Shown in pieces: positions 5,640 to 6,585 of a stretch of DNA of 6,585 bases. The translations under genes were made by a program, and so were the position numbers. Source of the stretch: Chloroflexota bacterium. Lineage in GTDB: Bacteria; Chloroflexota; Dehalococcoidia; GIF9; UBA5629. How positions within the stretch are numbered: the first letter of the stretch is position 1; every line of letters starts with the position of its first letter. The notes below the pieces were generated by a model. The model saw only the letters and a program-made list of their open reading frames with translations, was not told the DNA's origin and did not search any database. Location: contig JAPLHL010000359.1 of assembly GCA_026389655.1 (NCBI GenBank), positions 1 through 6,585 of the forward strand. The letters are read 5' to 3'.

Positions 5640-6585
5640 ATGGATTTTCGACTGACGGAAGAACAACTAGAGCGCAGAAAAGAATTCTATAAAGTCTGCG
5701 AAGAGTTGGACAAGAAGAAACCGAAGAGCTACATAGGTTTCGAAAGCCAGTTCCATGATGAGGAAGGCTGGAACTTCCATCGCCTGTGCGCCAGGGAGTT
5801 TGCTAAAAGAGGCTGGCTGGCGCTAGGGTGGCCAAAAGAGTATGGCGGCAACGGGACCATGATGGACAAGGTGATGCTTGCCGAAGCACGCGGTTACTAT
5901 GAGTTACCCGGCTCTGATATCTTTGGCGTGGCCATGCTTGCACCAACGCTATTAGCTGCTGCCAGTGAAGAGATCAAAAGGGAATTCTTGCCCAAGATAG
6001 CGAGCGCAGAAATAATGTTCTGTGAGCTATGGAGTGAACCCAATGCAGGCTCAGATCTCGCAGCGCTTACTTCCACGGCAGTTCGTAAAGGCGATGAATT
6101 TATTGTAAACGGTCAGAAGACATGGAATACGGGTGCTCACTTTGCAGATTGGGCATTCGGCGTTTACAAATCCGATCCAAACGGGAAAAAACATCATAAT
6201 TTAACATTCATGCTTTGTGATATGAAAAGCAAAGGAATCACAGTCAAAGGAATCCCGTATATGGATGGAGCACATGTCTATAATGAAGTCTATCTGGACG
6301 ATGTTCATATGCCAGCCAAATACATCATTGGTCAGGAGAATGAAGGCTGGGCAGTTGTGAATGTACTTGCCGGCTTTGAAAGATCCAATATTGATATGGT
6401 TATGGGTCTTGTCAAGGCTTTGGAAGAGATTGTCAATTTCTGTAACGCTAATAAGAGAAATGGCAGACCGCTATCACAAGATGCACTGATACGTAACAGA
6501 CTCGCCGATTTTGCTTCTTCAATCGAAGCAGTCCGTACCCTGGCTTATCGCGTGGCTGACCAGCAGAACAGGAATGAAATGGGAC
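5640..6585 (+). CDS. Acyl-CoA dehydrogenase, CaiA-like (3' end outside window)
   Basis: Acyl-CoA dehydrogenases use FAD to form the alpha,beta double bond of an acyl-CoA and pass electrons to ETF. The frame starts at the ATG behind a full Shine-Dalgarno sequence and stays open to the window edge, giving 315 residues of a family usually near 380-400. The N-terminal helical domain contains RGWLALGWPKEYGG (57-70). The middle domain has the flavin/substrate signature CELWSEPNAGSDLAALTSTA (128-147), then GDEFIVNGQKTWNT (151-164). VYLDDVHMPAKYIIGQENEGW (217-237) is the normal end of the beta domain. The start of the C-terminal helical domain has LAGFERSN (243-250); E247 lies where isovaleryl- and long-chain-type enzymes carry the catalytic base, and the alternative MCAD position is beyond the edge. 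The substrate cannot be told. It follows the greA-like gene after 177 bp and probably has its own promoter, so it likely begins a separate fatty-acid, aromatic or carnitine-type CoA operon. Confidence 0.93.
   Translation, partial: MDFRLTEEQLERRKEFYKVCEELDKKKPKSYIGFESQFHDEEGWNFHRLCAREFAKRGWLALGWPKEYGGNGTMMDKVMLAEARGYYELPGSDIFGVAMLAPTLLAAASEEIKREFLPKIASAEIMFCELWSEPNAGSDLAALTSTAVRKGDEFIVNGQKTWNTGAHFADWAFGVYKSDPNGKKHHNLTFMLCDMKSKGITVKGIPYMDGAHVYNEVYLDDVHMPAKYIIGQENEGWAVVNVLAGFERSNIDMVMGLVKALEEIVNFCNANKRNGRPLSQDALIRNRLADFASSIEAVRTLAYRVADQQNRNEMG

Overview
The window carries seven protein genes, all on the + strand, with short gaps; no RNA gene, insertion sequence or CRISPR array was seen. Gene content and protein style (a short-form ThiC, a two-domain CinA, a small pyruvoyl-type SpeD coupled to SpeB, a GreA-family factor and a CaiA-like acyl-CoA dehydrogenase) suggest an anaerobic bacterium, possibly Chloroflexota/Dehalococcoidia. 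That placement is an impression from the proteins, not a computed result.

Layout. Bases 1-657 hold the 3' end of a surface-protein gene: an Ig/TIG-like fragment, a fibronectin-III-like domain and a C-terminal membrane anchor. It is followed at 29 bp by a tight cluster: thiC (687-1982), cinA (2003-3223), a speD-family gene (3232-3627) and a speB-family ureohydrolase (from 3624, ATGA overlap, to 4508). The gaps are 20 bp, 8 bp and an overlap, so the four are probably co-transcribed. A 126-bp spacer with a tandem 14-bp repeat and a candidate promoter then leads to a GreA-family gene (4635-5462). A 177-bp spacer with candidate promoters, a hairpin and a palindrome leads to an acyl-CoA dehydrogenase gene starting at 5640. 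That gene runs off the right edge.

How the genes may work together. SpeD and SpeB form a polyamine pair. The textbook reading is decarboxylated-AdoMet supply plus agmatine (or aminopropylagmatine) hydrolysis. No spermidine synthase is in view, and the SpeD family is known to include members that became pyruvoyl-dependent arginine or ornithine decarboxylases, so an arginine to agmatine to putrescine module is a real alternative. ThiC makes the thiamin pyrimidine. CinA has an intact N-terminal domain, but its C-terminal NMN-deamidase domain has lost the catalytic motif.

The most unusual protein is the GreA-family factor. Its GreA half is complete, including the acidic coiled-coil tip, but it is preceded by about 105 residues that resemble the DNA-binding core-binding (SAM-like) domain of tyrosine recombinases, without the recombinase catalytic domain.
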